From positions 52,501 to 116,500 of the forward strand of contig JAWQEG010000716.1 in assembly GCA_033782935.1 (NCBI GenBank): a DNA stretch of 64,000 nt. The letters are read 5' to 3'. Position 1 is the first letter of the stretch. Every line of letters begins with the position of its first letter. The stretch comes from Petrolisthes cinctipes. Lineage: Eukaryota > Arthropoda > Malacostraca > Decapoda > Porcellanidae. Positions 61,101 through 64,000 of this stretch are shown one piece after another. The notes beneath the pieces were generated by a model that made no database searches, was not told the DNA's origin, and saw only the letters and a list, made by a program, of their open reading frames with translations. A program made the position numbers and the translations under genes.

Positions 61101-61260
61101 AATGTTACTTTCTTTATATAATTTCCTGTTTAACATTATAAAACAATATAGATAATATATCGGGGAAAAACAGTACGATAAACAAAGGAAATAATGACGA
61201 GCTGAGATGGGTGGACAAGGACCGAGAATGGACCAGCTGACATCATCATCTCCCCGGGAC
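58135..61260 (+). mobile_element. P-element/THAP9-like DNA transposon, ~3.1 kb
   Basis: Inverted ends of about 70 bp: GTCCCGGGGAGATGACGACG on the left and, reversed from 61260, GTCCCGGGGAGATGATGATG, continuing TCAGCTG, CCATTCT, GGTCC, TGTCCACCCATCTCAG. P elements normally make 8-bp target duplications. None is visible (left GAATATGC, which is MULE sequence; right TCGTCTCG). Confidence 0.88.
58279..60984 (+). pseudogene. P-element-type transposase with THAP domain, broken
   Basis: N-terminal THAP zinc finger: CSVYGCNNTRQK (58283), a frameshift, then RYFCFPKEEHLRQRWIHSCC and AVVCSIHFANFDF (C-x-x-H). A basic region TRSAKRGRKRT follows a short intron-like gap. The catalytic region starts at 58993 (MKPMFTSSQIDALLNKRGVR). 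MSVYEMTVTSEWSY has Tyr where the family has the first catalytic Asp. GLLGKWKQPIYYEFD and VHDLGSSNLSM precede a TGA (59530) where TGG is expected. VFVFADVPHLMKLI, then a frameshift at 59651. LNQDCLEHMFGCIRQMHG (catalytic Glu) is near 60195. TAG at 60509, another frameshift near 60612, and a C terminus NMMKMTK at 60984. Inactive in this copy. Confidence 0.88.
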
Positions 61261-63239
61261 TCGTCTCGCGCTCTCTGGCTGACTGACCCAAGGATGAGAT
61301 GTCTCTCATCCTTGGACTGACCTATCTGACTAGGCTGTGGGACCCGGTAACTACTACACCAACACGCAATGAGAGAATGGGAGATGCTCAGAGGAAAACC
61401 CGATATTCTTTACAATATGGTGTCCACGATGCCCAGTCGTTTGCAAGAGGTTATTGACAGGGAGGGACATTGTAATTGTTATTAATGTTCACTGGTGTCA
61501 TATGAACTTTCTTGTGTCTTTTTGACAATTGAAAGGAGTAAGAAAACGTGTGGCTTGAGAGTTTACTTATCTTACATAAATATGCACTGCATAAGACGAC
61601 ACAAAATAACTATATGCACAGGTCACCCAAAGATGTTAAGGTGATGATGATATTTCACATCTGACTAACAACTAACAAAACCAAAAGAAATTTATCAACA
61701 CTACAGCAGGGCAGAAATGTTGTTTACCTCCTTGAAAATAAACTGTTGTGTTGGGCACGTTCTTTCCTTGTCATTCGAACTTTACATATTTGAACTGCTT
61801 CTTAGTCCGATTTTTATTCTCTTTTCCGAAGACATGCATTGAATGCCATAAAATCATATAGGACCTGATCAAGGATCTAGTCGTTTATATAATAATAATT
61901 TCCATCCTATTATTCACTTGTTAAATTGCTAAATAGCTTGAGTATTGTATGGTTTTATAGGGCCTGATGCAAGTCTTTTATGTAATAATACAGACAAGCC
62001 TACTGGTCATGTTATCTGGTTAACACTTATTTTTATGCGAAATAATAATAGATAGGAAAATAATGGACCGAAGTTTCGTTATCAGGGAAAGATCTGTATC
62101 AACTGGCAGAAACATTAGTTATATTATTCCACTTGTTCTTTTGGTGGTAGCTTTCCCACCTCTCTGTCACTTCCTTTATCCTACCCGCTATAAACCCATT
62201 AGGGCAGGCTAGCTGGATAAAGGATTAATTACCCATTAGAAATTCCTCGAGTATGCTACCAGACCAGACACCTCTAACCAACAAACTCTCGCATCAGTCC
62301 GTACCGCTCCCAGCTAGACCCTAACCCACCCTCTGCCTGAACTGCCAGGTTCAGGCCACAGATCGACAGTTTCTTGTCGATTGTCCTCATATCATACTAC
62401 TCGACAGTAGGCATTTTTACCCTTTTTCTCTCAAGGTCAAGCTCCTTGACCCTGTCTGATGTTAATGAATCCATAAAGTTCTCTATCACACACCTCATGA
62501 ACTGTCTGTCCGATACCCGTCCTCTCCTCTGTATTTACCTCCTACAGTTCAGATATTTCCTCCTACACTTGTGTTTTCCCATTATTATTATGCTTTGTTT
62601 GCGTGACATAAATCCCATTAGAGAATGCAGCTAGTCCTCTTTGAATCAAATATTTAGATTCCCAACCTCTTCATGAACAACTTACCAGGCACTACAATAC
62701 TTCACAGTATGTATGATCGTCAGTATATTTACTATTTATTGAAAATAATCATAATTATTTGGCTATGCCAACAAACAAACTACCTTAATACTATTAATAC
62801 AATTGGTAATGAGTTTCATAATACATTGATATGGAATAGGTAGCCCTCAGAATCGACAAAGATAATGAATGCATCTTCTTAAGACAAACGGGAAAGAACT
62901 ATTGACCCATTAAATTTCGAAAATATTTTAAATGTTACATTTCGCCAAATTGGAAATTAAACATCGTAGAGTATATTCTGAAAATCTATGCTAAACAAGC
63001 CTTGTGTCATATGCTAAGAATTTTTTTGTCACTGGTGAGACAGCTTACTGTCACGAATCCCCAAGTAGTAATATGACTTAATTTTTGTGGTCACTGAGAA
63101 CAGATCAAGATAATAACGATAACCTTAATTTGTTCTGCCTATTCCTGGTGGTGAATCTCTGGACGTTAATGTATGTTAGAGCTGTAGTTCCGTAGGGAAA
63201 GTTTGATAATCATATGTGATAACGATCAAGCAAGGAATG
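61261..63239. other. Unassigned stretch
   Basis: A short dyad, AAGGATGAGATG / CTCATCCTT, lies at 61292-61315. No gene or known repeat recognised otherwise. Confidence 0.35.
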
Positions 63240-63247
63240 TCCTAATG

Positions 63248-63804
<557 letters not shown>

Positions 63805-63812
63805 CCCTAATG

Positions 63813-64000
63813 AAAGAGGAGAGTGATCTATCGTTATAGTCTTCATATCGCAGCACAAATTTCCTGAAACAAGCTCATCATTCTCATCTCTACTTAGCCA
63901 TTGTTTTCTTGTATACCATTATGGCACTCACGTAAAATAATTTATTGTAAGTGTCACAAATGGGAAAATTTGCCATAACAGTGTATTTCAGCAGCTACAT
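63813..64000. other. Window end, nothing recognised
   Basis: AT-rich flanking DNA without coding or repeat signature. Confidence 0.4.

Overview
The window is eukaryotic nuclear DNA from an arthropod, most likely a decapod crustacean. The evidence is indirect. Microsatellites of every class are extremely dense (CA, TA, GA, TC, ATT), genes are split by GT-AG introns, and the repeat set (piggyBac, PIF/Harbinger, Mutator-like, P/THAP, Tc1/mariner, hAT, several LINE families) is of the kind known from that group. There is no bacterial, phage or CRISPR content. All reading, alignment and splice work was done by eye, so boundaries are approximate unless they are TSDs, TIR ends or splice sites.

Layout. 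1-5.8 kb: G-rich minisatellite, microsatellites and chains of short TTAA-bounded elements that share single TTAA targets. 6.4-6.85 kb: a 40-bp minisatellite that grew out of a LINE 3' coding end. 6.9-10.8 kb: a PIF/Harbinger element with a decayed, intron-containing transposase. 11.5-12.0 kb: Tc1/mariner remnant. 13.1-17.7 kb: two LINE pieces joined tail to tail (B' on +, A on -). 17.8-18.3 kb: Tc1-type MITE. 18.8-22.28 kb: a piggyBac element with a complete 785-codon transposase frame, sharing its right TTAA with a further TTAA-MITE that itself carries a nested Tc1 MITE. 22.6-23.8 kb: LINE 3' end split by another DNA element.

25.0-42.75 kb: the only convincing host gene, on the minus strand. 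Seven exons are phase-compatible from end to end and encode a GDS-motif protein resembling the Pmr5/Cas1p (PC-esterase) family. Its largest intron holds LINE B and a foldback-type DNA element. The 5' end of the gene was not found.

43-51.8 kb: mostly unassigned AT-rich DNA with two exon-like blocks of a retroviral-type integrase-like protein (46.3-46.8 kb), a hAT MITE, a tRNA-derived SINE and a 5'-truncated LINE. 51.85-58.13 kb: a Mutator-like element with two 1,491-bp terminal inverted repeats that look identical, around a broken SWIM-finger transposase. It abuts, with no gap, a P-element/THAP9-like transposon (58.135-61.26 kb). 61.3-64 kb: unassigned DNA ending in a hAT MITE with a recognisable 8-bp target duplication.

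I see no multi-gene 'system' in the operon sense. The unusual biology is in how the transposons are arranged: TTAA elements chained through shared targets with a conserved internal core, and a transposon whose very long TIRs stayed identical while its transposase decayed.
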